From: Cupriavidus neocaledonicus
GTDB lineage: Bacteria; Pseudomonadota; Gammaproteobacteria; Burkholderiales; Burkholderiaceae
Reading direction: 5' to 3'
Length of the DNA: 64,000 nt
Assembly (NCBI RefSeq): GCF_000372525.1
Contig: NZ_AQUR01000102.1
Coordinates: 75,733 to 139,732 of the forward strand
Part shown: positions 22,523 to 30,870 of the stretch, piece by piece
How positions within the stretch are numbered: the first letter of the stretch is position 1
How the letters are laid out: every line of letters starts with the position of its first letter
Notes under the pieces: model-generated
Seen by the model: only the letters and a program-made list of their open reading frames with translations
What the model was told of the DNA's origin: nothing
The model's database searches: none
Position numbers and translations under genes: made by a program

Positions 22523-23349
22523 GCGGCGCGAACGAAACCCCGCAGGACCTCGACGGCGGCAAGCCGCAGCGCGGCATCCAGTCGCTCGACAGCACCGGCC
22601 GGTTGCTGGGCGCGCTGGTGGCCGCGGGGCGGCCGCTGCCGCTGCGCGACCTGGCGCTGGCCGCGGGCATGCCGGCGGCCAAGGCATTTCCGCACCTGGT
22701 CAGCCTGCAGAAGACCGGGCTGCTGGCGCGCGATGCCGCCGGCAACTACCTGTGCGGGCCGCTGGCGCTGGAACTGGGGCTGATCGCGCTGCAACGGCTG
22801 TCGCCGACGCGCGAGGCCGAACCGGAGGTGATCGAGCTGGCCGGGACCACCGGCCTGAGCGTGGCGATGGCGGTGCTGGGGCCGCTGGGGCCCACCGTGG
22901 TGAGGCTGGAAGAATCGGCGCGGCCCCAGCATGTCAGCCTGCGCGTGGGCACGGTGCTGTCGCTGGTCCATACCGCCATCGGCCGCACCGTGGCGGCGCA
23001 CCTGCCGGCCAACGTGCTGGCAGGCCTGCTGCAGAACGATGCGCTGCGCATGGCGGGCGCCGCCGCCGACCAGGTGCTCGGGCCCGGCGGCGAGCTGGCG
23101 CCGACATACGCCGGGCGTCTGGCGCAGGTGCGCGCGGCGCGCCTCGACAATGCGCTGAGCCATCCGGTGCCGGGCATCGACACGCTGGCGGCGCCGGTGT
23201 TCGACCACACCGGCAGCCTGGCGCTGGTGATCGCGGTGATGGGTTCCAGCGGCAGTTTCGACAGCAGCACCGAAGGCACCACCGCCGCACTGGTGCGGCA
23301 GGCGGCGGCGCGGCTGTCGTGGCGCTTCGGCGCGCCGCAGGCGGTCTGA
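22519..23349 (+). CDS. IclR-family transcriptional regulator (second of tandem pair)
   Basis: 276 residues; begins in the ATGA overlap with the previous IclR gene. Same architecture: RGIQSLDSTGRLLGALVAAG, PLRDLALAAGMPAAKAFPHL, TGLLARDAAGNYLCGPLALE, then effector domain GLSVAMAVLGPLGPTVVRLE, HVSLRVGTVLSLVHTAIGRT and TLAAPVFDHTGSLALVIAVMG. The two share the RGIQS start of the HTH and the same domain order, so they look like products of a local duplication that diverged. They may form heteromers or respond to different ligands. Ends 42 bp from the convergent Bug receptor gene. Confidence 0.9.
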   Translation: MSGANETPQDLDGGKPQRGIQSLDSTGRLLGALVAAGRPLPLRDLALAAGMPAAKAFPHLVSLQKTGLLARDAAGNYLCGPLALELGLIALQRLSPTREAEPEVIELAGTTGLSVAMAVLGPLGPTVVRLEESARPQHVSLRVGTVLSLVHTAIGRTVAAHLPANVLAGLLQNDALRMAGAAADQVLGPGGELAPTYAGRLAQVRAARLDNALSHPVPGIDTLAAPVFDHTGSLALVIAVMGSSGSFDSSTEGTTAALVRQAAARLSWRFGAPQAV

Positions 23350-23390
23350 GGAGGACCCGAGGGTAGCTCGAGGGAGCTCGGGGCGGCGGG

Positions 23391-24371
23391 TCAGTTATCG
23401 AGCTTGATGTTGGCGGACTTGATCAGGCCGTCCCACTTCTCGTATTGCGCGCGGATATAGCTGCCGAACTGCGCCGGCGTGGCGGGGAACGGCACCGTGC
23501 CCTGGCTGGCCAGCCTGGCGGCCAGGTCCGGTTGCTTCAGCGCGGCCACGATCTCGCCGTTGAGACGGTCGATCACCGCCCTAGGCGTGCCTGCCGGGGC
23601 CGCCACGCCGAACCAGGCGGTCAGCTCGTAGCCGGGCACGCCGGCGGCGGCCAGCGTCGGCACGCCGGGCAGCTGCTCGGACGGCTTCTGCGTGGTCACC
23701 GCCAGCGCGCGCACGCGCTTGTCGCGGATATACGGCAGCGCCGTGGAGACGCTGTCGAACATCATGGTGATGCGCCCGCCGATCAGGTCGGTCATCGCTG
23801 CGGCGCTGCCCTTGTACGGAATGTGCGTGATCTCGACACCGGCCAGGTGCGTGAACAGCTCGCCCGCCAGGTGCGACGACGAGCCGTTGCCGAACGACCC
23901 GTAGGTCAGCCTGGCCGGCTCCTTGCGCGCCAGCGCCAGCAGTTCCGGCACGGTGCGCGCGGGCACGCTGGGGTGCACCACCAGCACGTTGGGCAGGTAG
24001 GCCACCGACGCCACCGGCGCGAAGTCCCTGAGCGGGTCGTAGCCAGGCTTGTCATAGAGGCTCTTGTTCACCGCCAGCGAGCCGAAGGTGCCGAACAGCA
24101 GCGTGTAGCCGTCGGCCGGGGCCCGCGCCACGGCGACCGCCGCCAGGTTGCCGCCGGCGCCGGGGCGGTTGTCGATCACCACCGGCTGCCGCAGCCGCGC
24201 CGACAGCGCGTTGCCGATCTCGCGCGCCAGCAGGTCGGTGGCGCCGCCCGGCGGGAACGGCACCACCAGCCGCACCGGCTTGTCGGGGTAGTCCGCCAGC
24301 GCGGTGCCGGCGGCGGTGGCCGCGCATGCAAACAGCAGCCCCATGGCCGCACGCCTGATCCAACCCTGCAT
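23391..24371 (-). CDS. Bug/TctC-type periplasmic receptor
   Basis: 326 residues. Sec signal peptide (MQGWIRRAAMGLLFACAATA, cleavage near ALA-DYP), then YPDKPVRLVVPFPPGGATDL and VIDNRPGAGGNLAAVAVA, the hallmark ligand loops of tripartite tricarboxylate (TctC/Bug) receptors. Further family motifs: FGNGSSSHLAGELF, THIPYKGSAAAMTDL, AWFGVAAPAGTPRAVIDRL. Start ATG 24371 has AGGAGACAGCG just upstream. No TctA/TctB membrane genes are nearby, as is usual for the many orphan Bug receptors of Bordetella and Cupriavidus. Ligand probably a carboxylate; not deducible. Confidence 0.9.
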   Translation of the reverse strand: MQGWIRRAAMGLLFACAATAAGTALADYPDKPVRLVVPFPPGGATDLLAREIGNALSARLRQPVVIDNRPGAGGNLAAVAVARAPADGYTLLFGTFGSLAVNKSLYDKPGYDPLRDFAPVASVAYLPNVLVVHPSVPARTVPELLALARKEPARLTYGSFGNGSSSHLAGELFTHLAGVEITHIPYKGSAAAMTDLIGGRITMMFDSVSTALPYIRDKRVRALAVTTQKPSEQLPGVPTLAAAGVPGYELTAWFGVAAPAGTPRAVIDRLNGEIVAALKQPDLAARLASQGTVPFPATPAQFGSYIRAQYEKWDGLIKSANIKLDN

Positions 24372-24484
24372 CGCTGTCTCCTTTCCTTGATCTGTTGCGA
24401 TGGAACGGGCGTCAGTGTGTCGCAGCGGCGGCGCGCGCGGGTTCGGGATTGGCGAAGGTCGGGTTCGGCCCGATGCCGTGCCGC

Positions 24485-26458
24485 TCAGCCGGGCGGGCGC
24501 AGCCGCGCGATGGTGCCGAACAGGGTTTCCAGCTCCACCGGCTTGACCAGGTGCGCATCGAAGCCGGCGGCCTCGGTATGCTGCCGGTCCGCCGGCTGGC
24601 CGAAGCCGGTCAGCGCGACGTAACGGGTGGATTCGGTGCCCGCCACGCCGCGCATGGCGCGCACGACCTCGAAGCCGTCCATGCCCGGCATGGCCAGGTC
24701 GATCAGCGCGATATGCGGACGGCAGCGCGGCGCCACGTGCAGGGCTTCGGAGCCGTCGTAGGCGATGGTCACCTCGTGGCCGCACATCTCGAGCAGCATC
24801 GCCAGGCTGTCGGCGGCGTCGCGGTTGTCGTCGACCAGCAGGATGCGCTGCACCTGCAGGTCGGCCTTGTCGTGGCTGACGGCGGGCAGGGCGGCGCGGT
24901 GCGCATCGTCGGACGGGCGCGCGGCCGGCAGCGGCAGCCGTACCGTGAAGGTGCTGCCCAGCCCCGGCCCGGCGCTGGAGGCCGCGATGGTCCCGCCGTG
25001 CAACTCCACCAGCGACCGGCACAGCGACAGGCCGATGCCCAGTCCGCCTTGCACATCGGTGCCCGGGCGGCTTTCCTGCACGAACAGCTGGAAGATGTCT
25101 TCGAGCGCATGTGGCGAGATGCCGCGGCCCTGGTCGGTCACCCGCAGCTCAAGGGTACGGTTCTGCACCGCCGCGGCAATCGTCACCACCGAGCCGGGCG
25201 GTGAAAACTTCGACGCATTGAGCACCAGGTTCTGCAGCACCTGCACCAGCCGGGTCTTGTCGGCATCCATGCGGATCGCACCGGGCGTGCCCTGCACGTC
25301 GACGCGCTGCGACTTGGCATCGAGCGCCGGGCGCGCGCCCTCGATCGCCAGCCCAATGATCTCGTCGAGTTCCACCGGTCCGGTGCGCAGCTCGATCCGG
25401 CCGGAGGTGATGCGCCCGATGTCGAGCAGGTCGTCGACGAGCCGGCTCAGGTGCGTCACCTGGCGCTCGATCAGGGCCAGGCTCTGGTTGGCCAGCGCGC
25501 CGTCGCCCGGGGCGAGCCGCATCGCGGTCAGCGCGCTGCGCACCGGTGCCAGCGGATTGCGCAGCTCATGCGAAAGCGTGGCCAGGAACTCGTTCAGGCG
25601 CTGGCTAGAGCGTTCCAGCTCTTCGCGGCGGCGGCGTTCGCTCATGTCGCGCGTCACCTTGGCAAAGCCGCGCAGCGAGCGCGAATCGTCGTAGACGGCG
25701 GTCAGCGTGACATTGGCCCAGAACAGCGAGCCGTCCTTGCGCACGCGCCAGCCTTCGTCCTCGACGCGCCCGGCGCGCCGGGCCAGGTCCAGGTGCCGCG
25801 CGGGCTTGCCCGCGGCGACGTCTTCCTGCGGATAGAACAGCGAAAAATGGCGGCCGATGATCTCGTCGCGGCGGTATCCCTTGATATAGGACGCGCCGGA
25901 ATTCCAGCTGACGATATGGCCGCCGGGGTCGAGCATGAAGAGCGCGTAGTCCTTGACCCCTTCCACCAGCAGGCGCAGCGACTCCTCGCTCTGGCGCAGC
26001 GCCTCGGCGGCGCGGCGTTGTTCGGTCAGGTCGCGCGTGACCTTGCCGAAGCCGATCAGCCGGCCCTCGGGGTCGCGCAGGGCGGTGATGACGACGTTGG
26101 CCCAGAAGCGGCTGCCGTCCTTGCGCACGCGCCAGCCCTCGTCCTCGAAGCGGCCCAGTTCGGCGGCGGCCTTCAGCTCGGCGTCGGGCCAGCGCCGCGC
26201 CACCGCGTCCGGGGTATAGAACTGCGAGAAATGCTTGCCCAGGATCTCCTCGCGCCGGTAGCCCTTGATGCGGGCGGCGCCCTTGTTCCAGCTGGAGACA
26301 TGGCCGCCCACGTCGAGCGTGAAGATGGCGTAGTCCTGCACGGCTTCCACCAGCGTCCGGTAAGGGGTATCCGCCGCCTGCGCATGGTCCGGGGCACCGG
26401 GCTCGGGGGTGCTGGCGTTGCCGGCCTGGGGTTGCGGATCGTCGGGGCGTCTTGTCAT
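24485..26458 (-). CDS. Hybrid sensor histidine kinase (PAS-PAS-HisKA-HATPase-REC)
   Basis: 657 residues, no transmembrane segment. Two closely similar PAS domains (about 33-150 and 160-280, each with a YIKGYRR/RIKGYRR-EEI motif and a DEGWRVRKDGS-FWANV PAC segment), HisKA with phospho-acceptor in FLATLSHELRNPLAPVRSAL (about 305), HATPase (LVLNASKFSPPG, LRVTDQGRGI, GLGIGLSLCRSLVELHGG) and a C-terminal receiver (ILLVDDNRDAADSLAMLLEM, phospho-Asp in IALIDLAMPGMDG, ALTGFGQ, LVKPVE). Cytoplasmic sensing, with the two PAS repeats probably binding a redox or small ligand. Divergent from an FNR-type regulator, which fits an oxygen or redox role. Start ATG 26458 lacks a strong ribosome site. Confidence 0.93.
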   Translation of the reverse strand: MTRRPDDPQPQAGNASTPEPGAPDHAQAADTPYRTLVEAVQDYAIFTLDVGGHVSSWNKGAARIKGYRREEILGKHFSQFYTPDAVARRWPDAELKAAAELGRFEDEGWRVRKDGSRFWANVVITALRDPEGRLIGFGKVTRDLTEQRRAAEALRQSEESLRLLVEGVKDYALFMLDPGGHIVSWNSGASYIKGYRRDEIIGRHFSLFYPQEDVAAGKPARHLDLARRAGRVEDEGWRVRKDGSLFWANVTLTAVYDDSRSLRGFAKVTRDMSERRRREELERSSQRLNEFLATLSHELRNPLAPVRSALTAMRLAPGDGALANQSLALIERQVTHLSRLVDDLLDIGRITSGRIELRTGPVELDEIIGLAIEGARPALDAKSQRVDVQGTPGAIRMDADKTRLVQVLQNLVLNASKFSPPGSVVTIAAAVQNRTLELRVTDQGRGISPHALEDIFQLFVQESRPGTDVQGGLGIGLSLCRSLVELHGGTIAASSAGPGLGSTFTVRLPLPAARPSDDAHRAALPAVSHDKADLQVQRILLVDDNRDAADSLAMLLEMCGHEVTIAYDGSEALHVAPRCRPHIALIDLAMPGMDGFEVVRAMRGVAGTESTRYVALTGFGQPADRQHTEAAGFDAHLVKPVELETLFGTIARLRPPG

Positions 26459-26708
26459 GGGATGGGGTTGGGCGACGCGCCGGCGCTGCCGGCGCGTCCG
26501 ATCCTGATGGTGCGGTAAGGATACGCCTGCTTGCACTTCGCTGGCACCCGCCCGCACGGTCAAGTGCAGCACGGACGTCCCGGCGGCCCGGCGCACGGCA
26601 AGGTCGGACGCTTCCGTGCCGAGAATCAGAATGTACGGATTGTCTGGCCGGGGTGGCTCCATAGAATGGACGCACGAGCTTCTCCAGGTCTTCCAGCCCA
26701 CAGCGCCG

Positions 26709-27512
26709 ATGACACAGTCCGACGATCGCCAGCCGCAGCGCGAGGCCATGCCGTGCAGCACGTGTTGCCAGATGGCCGGCGCCTGGCCTGAGTGCGCACC
26801 GGCCGGGCAGGCCCTCGGCGCGCCAGGTATCGAAGCCTCGCAACGCCTGGTGCGCCTGCGCAAGGGCGAGTTCCTGTACCTGCTGGGAGACCCGGTGACA
26901 TCGATCTATGCCATTCGCGTCGGCAGCATCAAGACCCATGTCACCACCGAGGACGGGCGCACCCAGGTGGTCGCCTTCCACTTTCCCGGCGACATGGTCG
27001 GGCTGGACAGCCTGGTGCGCCCGCACTATGCGTCGTACGCCACCGCGCTGGAAGACACCAAGCTGTGCCTGTTCACCGTGGACGCGCTGCGCCTGGCCGC
27101 GGCCACGCTTGCGCCGCTCGGCCGGCAACTGCTGCAGGCGCTGGACGGCCAGCTGCAGCGCGCGCGGGAAGTGCAGACCATGCTGGCGCTGATGACCGCC
27201 GAAGAGCGCCTGGTGACGTTCCTGCTGTGGCTGGCGGACGGCTTGGCGCTGCGCGGCTTTTCGTCGTCGGCCTTTGTGCTGCGCATGAGCCGCGAGGAAA
27301 TCGGCAGCTATATCGGCCTGACGCTGGAAACGGTCAGCCGGCAGCTCTCGCGGCTGGCCGAGGGCGGACTGATCACGGTACGGCACCGCACCATCACGCT
27401 GCTCGACAAGCCCGCGCTGCGCGCCATTGCCGCGCGCGCGACGATCCTCGCCCACGCGCCCGCGCCGCGCTTGCGCCGCGCCGGGGGCGCATCTGCCCCG
27501 GCGCAAGGCTGA
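26709..27512 (+). CDS. FNR-type Crp/Fnr regulator with N-terminal Cys cluster
   Basis: 267 residues. The N-terminus carries MPCSTCCQMAGAWPEC with Cys at 16, 19, 20 and 29, and the sensor domain has Cys120 in ALEDTKLCLF, the position of FNR Cys122. This is the [4Fe-4S] ligand set of oxygen-sensing FNR. Then a cyclic-nucleotide-like domain (GEFLYLLGDPVTSIYAIRVG, VVAFHFPGDMVGLD), a dimer helix (TMLALMTAEERLVTFLLWLA) and a DNA-binding helix-turn-helix (LRMSREEIGSYIGLTLETVS-RQLSRL), whose E-x-x-S-R contacts are as in FNR. I expected a TTGAT-N4-ATCAA box nearby but did not see one in the 250-bp divergent gap. FlhD starts 1 base after its stop. Confidence 0.9.
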   Translation: MTQSDDRQPQREAMPCSTCCQMAGAWPECAPAGQALGAPGIEASQRLVRLRKGEFLYLLGDPVTSIYAIRVGSIKTHVTTEDGRTQVVAFHFPGDMVGLDSLVRPHYASYATALEDTKLCLFTVDALRLAAATLAPLGRQLLQALDGQLQRAREVQTMLALMTAEERLVTFLLWLADGLALRGFSSSAFVLRMSREEIGSYIGLTLETVSRQLSRLAEGGLITVRHRTITLLDKPALRAIAARATILAHAPAPRLRRAGGASAPAQG

Positions 27513-27513
27513 C

Positions 27514-27867
27514 ATGGAACCGGCCGGCACACCCGCAGCAGCCGGGCCCGACATGCCCCCGGAAGCGGACGCCGACAGCCTGCGCCAGATCGAGGTGCTG
27601 AACCTGTCCTACCTGCTGCTGGTGCAGCGGCTGATGCGCGAGAACGAGGCCGAGGCCCTGTTCCGGCTCGGTCTCGGGCGCGAGGTAGGCCGCCTGCTGG
27701 CATCGCTGACGCCGACGCGGGTCATCGCGCTGGCGCGGTCGAACCAGATGCTGTACCGCTTCCGGCTGGATGACAGCCTGCTGGTGGCCGCGTTGACCGA
27801 GGCCGAGCCGCCGCACGCCTTGCAAGGCATGCATGCCGCGATCGTGATGGCATCGCGGCGGGATTGA
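27514..27867 (+). CDS. flhD: FlhD-family flagellar transcriptional regulator
   Basis: 117 residues. The core IEVLNLSYLLLVQRLMRENE, AEALFRLGLGREVGRLLASL, TPTRVIALARSNQMLYRFRL and DDSLLVAALTEAE is the FlhD fold: L-N-L-S-Y-L-L-L-x-Q-R-L, F-R-L-G and S-N-Q-x-L-x-R-F. The protein has a ~30-residue Pro/Ala-rich N-terminal extension. FlhD normally works as a FlhD4C2 complex with FlhC, but no FlhC gene follows; the next gene is an unrecognised 277-residue protein. It starts 1 base after the FNR-type regulator (27512), so FNR, FlhD and the unknown protein probably form one transcript. A non-flagellar or oxygen-linked role is possible. Confidence 0.85.
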   Translation: MEPAGTPAAAGPDMPPEADADSLRQIEVLNLSYLLLVQRLMRENEAEALFRLGLGREVGRLLASLTPTRVIALARSNQMLYRFRLDDSLLVAALTEAEPPHALQGMHAAIVMASRRD

Positions 27868-27894
27868 CACACGACTTCTCGAACCGGAGGGTAT

Positions 27895-28728
27895 ATGACT
27901 GGCAATGCGATTACGCATGTCGATCTCAAGCGGATGACCATGGCCGCCGACCGCCGCGGCGGGTGGCTGCACGCGGTCGACCGCACCGAAATCGCGGGCA
28001 CGCTGCAGATGCAGGACCTCGTCCAGGCCCTTGGCGCCGAGGCCGCCGAGCAGCGCTGCATCGAAGCCGGCCTCGAGACCCTGGCCCTGGCGGGGCACCC
28101 CCCGGTGCGGGCGGTGGTTACGGTGGGCCACGGCCGCCAGCCGGCGCTGGACTTCCATGTCGATGCGGACATCCAGACGTGCTGCGCGCTGGACCTTACC
28201 CTGCAGCAGGCCATTGCCAGCCGCTTCACCAGCGTGCTGCCGCCCGGGCTGGCGGTGTCGGTGCTGCCGCTGGACATCTACGCGCGCGAATGCGGCGCGC
28301 AGGAGCGCGGGCCAGAGACGCAGGCCTGGGGCGCGTGCGCGCGCGAGCTGCTGTCCGGCGGCGAGGTGCAGCTGCGACTCGCGGTGGCATGCGCCTATCT
28401 GGCGGCGCTGCAGGACGCGCAGGGTCTTGCCGAGCGGCTTGGCTACCTGCAGCAGAATCTGCTCGACCAAGGCCAGGAGGCGCTGTCCTGGCGCCTGCGG
28501 CGGCACCGCAGCGTGGAGGGACGCATGCTGGCGCAGGCGCTCGAAGGCCTGGCCCGCGCCGCGGACGGGGCGCTGTATGAGTTCGGCACCCGCTACAGCC
28601 GGGAGCGGGCCAGCTACCATGTCGAGCAGATGCAGCAGCTGCGCGACCAGATCGCGCGCTTTCGGGACAGCTGCCGGCTGCCTGCGCCGCAGTCCGGCCC
28701 CCGGCCCGCCGTGGGCACGGCGGGCTGA
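27895..28728 (+). CDS. Unrecognised 277-residue protein downstream of FlhD
   Basis: 277 residues with ribosome site GGAGGGTAT before ATG 27895. No signal peptide or membrane segment. An N-terminal mixed alpha/beta part (LKRMTMAADRRGGWLHAVDR, RAVVTVGHGRQPALDFHVDA, CCALDLTLQQAIASRFTSVL) is followed by a long helical C-terminal half (QLRLAVACAYLAALQDAQGL, AERLGYLQQNLLDQGQEALS) ending in an Arg/Gln-rich coil (YHVEQMQQLRDQIARFRDS). Two adjacent Cys (DIQTCCALDL) and three more Cys occur, but no Cys-X2-Cys zinc motif. Position after FlhD is where FlhC usually lies, yet the sequence does not resemble FlhC. Function unknown. Confidence 0.6.
   Translation: MTGNAITHVDLKRMTMAADRRGGWLHAVDRTEIAGTLQMQDLVQALGAEAAEQRCIEAGLETLALAGHPPVRAVVTVGHGRQPALDFHVDADIQTCCALDLTLQQAIASRFTSVLPPGLAVSVLPLDIYARECGAQERGPETQAWGACARELLSGGEVQLRLAVACAYLAALQDAQGLAERLGYLQQNLLDQGQEALSWRLRRHRSVEGRMLAQALEGLARAADGALYEFGTRYSRERASYHVEQMQQLRDQIARFRDSCRLPAPQSGPRPAVGTAG
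28704..28725. terminator. Perfect 9-bp hairpin at the end of the FlhD operon
   Basis: GCCCGCCGT-GGGC-ACGGCGGGC lies at the very end of the 27895 gene, overlapping its last codons, and 16 bp before the end of convergent gabD. Strong GC stem, no T-run. Confidence 0.5.
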
Positions 28729-28740
28729 CAGGCGGCGCGA

Positions 28741-30189
28741 TCAGATGCCGGCCATGCAGGTGTACTTGATGACCAGGTAGTCGTCGATGCCGTAATGCGA
28801 GCCCTCGCGACCCACGCCGGATTGCTTGACGCCGCCGAAGGGCGCCACCTCGTTCGAGATCAGGCCCGTGTTGACCCCGACCATGCCGTATTCCAGCCGT
28901 TCCGAGACGCGCCAGACCCGGCCCAGGTCGCGCGCATAGAAGTAGCTGGCCAGGCCGAACTCGGTGTCGTTGGCCATGGCAACCACGTCGTCCTCGGTGT
29001 CGAAGCGGAACAGCGGCGCCAGCGGACCGAAAGTTTCCTCGCGCGCGACCAGCATGCCGGGCGCGACGTCGGCCAGCACCGTCGGCTGGAAGAAGGAGTG
29101 CCCGAGCGCATGGCGCTGGCCGCCCTGCAGCAGGCGGGCGCCCTTGCCGAGCGCGTCGGCGATGTGCTCTTCGACCTTGGCCACGGCCTTGTCGTCGATC
29201 AGCGGGCCGATGCGCACGCCGTCGTCCATGCCGTTGCCCACCTTCAGCGCCGCCACCGCGGCCACCAGCTTCTGCGCAAACGCGTCGTACACGCCGGACT
29301 GCACGTAGATCCGGTTGGCGCAGACGCAGGTCTGCCCGGCATTGCGGTACTTGGAGACGATCGCGCCTTCCACGGCGGCGTCGAGGTCGGCATCGTCGAA
29401 TACGATAAAGGGCGCGTTGCCGCCCAGTTCCATCGACACCTTCTTGATGGTGGCGGCGGTCTGCGCCATCAGCGTGCGCCCGACCTCGGTCGAGCCGGTG
29501 AAGGTCAGCTTGCGCACCAGCGCATTGCTGCTCATCTCGCCGCCGATCGCGCTGGCCGATCCGGTCACCACCGACAGCACGCCGGCGGGGATGCCCGCAC
29601 GCTCGGCCAGCGCCACCAGCGCCAGCGCCGTCAGCGGCGTCTGCGAGGCGGGTTTGAGCACCATGGTGCAGCCTACCGCCAGCGCCGGGCCGGCCTTGCG
29701 GGTGATCATGGCGGCGGGGAAGTTCCACGGCGTGATCGCGGCACAGACCCCGACCGGTTCCCTGGTCACCACGATGCGCTGGTTGCTGACCGGGGCCGGA
29801 ATGGTATCGCCATAGACCCGCTTGCCTTCCTCGGCAAACCATTCGATGAACGAGGCCGCGTAGGCGATCTCGCCGCGCGCCTCGGCGATCGGCTTGCCTT
29901 GCTCCGCGGTCATGATGCGGGCCAGGTCTTCCTGATTGGCCATGATCAGCTCGAACCACTTGCGCAGCAGCGCCGAGCGTTCCTTGGCGGTGCGGGCGCG
30001 CCACCCCGGCCACGCGCGGTTGGCGGCCTCGATGGCCTGACGGGTTTCTGCGGCACCCAGCAGCGGCACCTGGCCGACGCGCTCGCCGGTGGCGGGATTG
30101 GTCACGTCGATGCGGCGTTCGCCATCGATCCAGCGGCCGTCGATCAAGCACTGCTGCCGCAGCAGCGAGGAATCCTGGAGGTTCAGCAT
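28741..30189 (-). CDS. gabD: Succinate-semialdehyde dehydrogenase (NADP+) GabD
   Basis: 482 residues, full length for GabD. Oxidises succinate semialdehyde to succinate, the last step of the GABA shunt. Catalytic residues visible: Cys288 in RNAGQTCVCANRIYV, Glu254 in VSMELGGNAP and Asn156 in TPWNFPAAMI. The motif TFTGSTEVGRTLM is the cofactor loop, and the C-terminal NTGLISNEVAPFGGVKQSGVGREGS is typical of GabD, as is CGC-type CVCAN after the catalytic Cys, where redox control by a Cys pair is known in E. coli/human SSADH (established for the family, inferred here). No gabT or GABA permease in the window. 70-bp gap to the DUF3079 gene upstream. Confidence 0.92.
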   Translation of the reverse strand: MLNLQDSSLLRQQCLIDGRWIDGERRIDVTNPATGERVGQVPLLGAAETRQAIEAANRAWPGWRARTAKERSALLRKWFELIMANQEDLARIMTAEQGKPIAEARGEIAYAASFIEWFAEEGKRVYGDTIPAPVSNQRIVVTREPVGVCAAITPWNFPAAMITRKAGPALAVGCTMVLKPASQTPLTALALVALAERAGIPAGVLSVVTGSASAIGGEMSSNALVRKLTFTGSTEVGRTLMAQTAATIKKVSMELGGNAPFIVFDDADLDAAVEGAIVSKYRNAGQTCVCANRIYVQSGVYDAFAQKLVAAVAALKVGNGMDDGVRIGPLIDDKAVAKVEEHIADALGKGARLLQGGQRHALGHSFFQPTVLADVAPGMLVAREETFGPLAPLFRFDTEDDVVAMANDTEFGLASYFYARDLGRVWRVSERLEYGMVGVNTGLISNEVAPFGGVKQSGVGREGSHYGIDDYLVIKYTCMAGI

Positions 30190-30259
30190 GGTTGTCTCGG
30201 TGGATGCCGGCAGTTGCGCCGGGTCTTATCGTTGAGCCGTAGACAACGATTGTAATCCG

Positions 30260-30472
30260 CTACCTGGGGGTGGTCCCGGACGGTTCCCTGCCGGGCGGCG
30301 CCTCGATGCCCCAGTCACCGCATTCGAGCCAGTCGTCGCCAAGCAGTTCGACCGGGTGCTGGGTGCGGCTGGAGCCATTGCCGCAGCGCATCGAGTCGAC
30401 CGGGCAGTACTGGTCGCAGCCCCAGCAGATGCGCTCGGGATGGCTGGGATGGATGGGAAATTTCTTGGCCAT
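30260..30472 (-). CDS. DUF3079-family small cysteine-rich protein
   Basis: 70 residues: MAKKFPIHPSHPERICWGCD followed by QYCPVDSMRCGNGSSRTQHP and VELLGDDWLECGDWGIE. Family hallmarks are H-P-E-R-I-C-W-G-C-D-x-Y-C-P and the later R-C-G-N-G-S-x-R-T-Q-H-P-V-E-L. Five Cys suggest a zinc- or iron-sulphur-binding mini-protein. Predicted cytoplasmic. Ribosome site weak at ATG 30472. Neighbours are a second small Cys-rich protein (30551) and gabD; family function is unknown to me. Confidence 0.87.
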   Translation of the reverse strand: MAKKFPIHPSHPERICWGCDQYCPVDSMRCGNGSSRTQHPVELLGDDWLECGDWGIEAPPGREPSGTTPR

Positions 30473-30550
30473 GATGGGCGATTATGTCGACGCTGCCAGT
30501 CATCAGCGTTGCGCGGAATCAAGGCAGCGCCAACAGCACTGTGGCGCCGT

Positions 30551-30766
30551 TCAGCGCCAGCCGTCGGCGTCGAGGTGCGTCCAGCGGTCCGGCGCTTCCC
30601 CGTCGTCGGACGCCAGCAGCAGCGTCTCGCCGCAGTGGCCGCAGCGGTACACGAACGCATTCTGGCCGCTCGCCGTGCGCAGCGTCGCCGAAATCGCCAG
30701 TTGGGGATGCGGCGGTACATGGCCAGGGCGGTCCAGTTGCGACTCGCACAGGTCGCATAGAGACAT
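30551..30766 (-). CDS. Small zinc-ribbon-like protein
   Basis: 71 residues starting at ATG 30766 with a strong GGAGGAACCACC ribosome site. Two CxxC pairs (SLCDLCESQ and YRCGHCGETLLLAS) separated by about 37 residues are a classic zinc-ribbon layout. The remainder is polar, ending in RWTHLDADGWR. No larger domain seen. The gene stands alone, 78 bp from the DUF3079 gene. Confidence 0.75.
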   Translation of the reverse strand: MSLCDLCESQLDRPGHVPPHPQLAISATLRTASGQNAFVYRCGHCGETLLLASDDGEAPDRWTHLDADGWR

Positions 30767-30870
30767 GGTGGTTCCTCCGCGCGAATGGCTGCGGCTGAAA
30801 TGCTGTGGTGCAGCATTCGCTGTTTCAGTATAGCGGTGCAGCGGCGCCGCGACAGGTGTACGAACGCACG

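Noticed and set aside
26459..26708. Search for an FNR box (TTGAT-N4-ATCAA) between kinase and FNR-type gene
   Set aside because: No match with acceptable symmetry was found, so no site is claimed.
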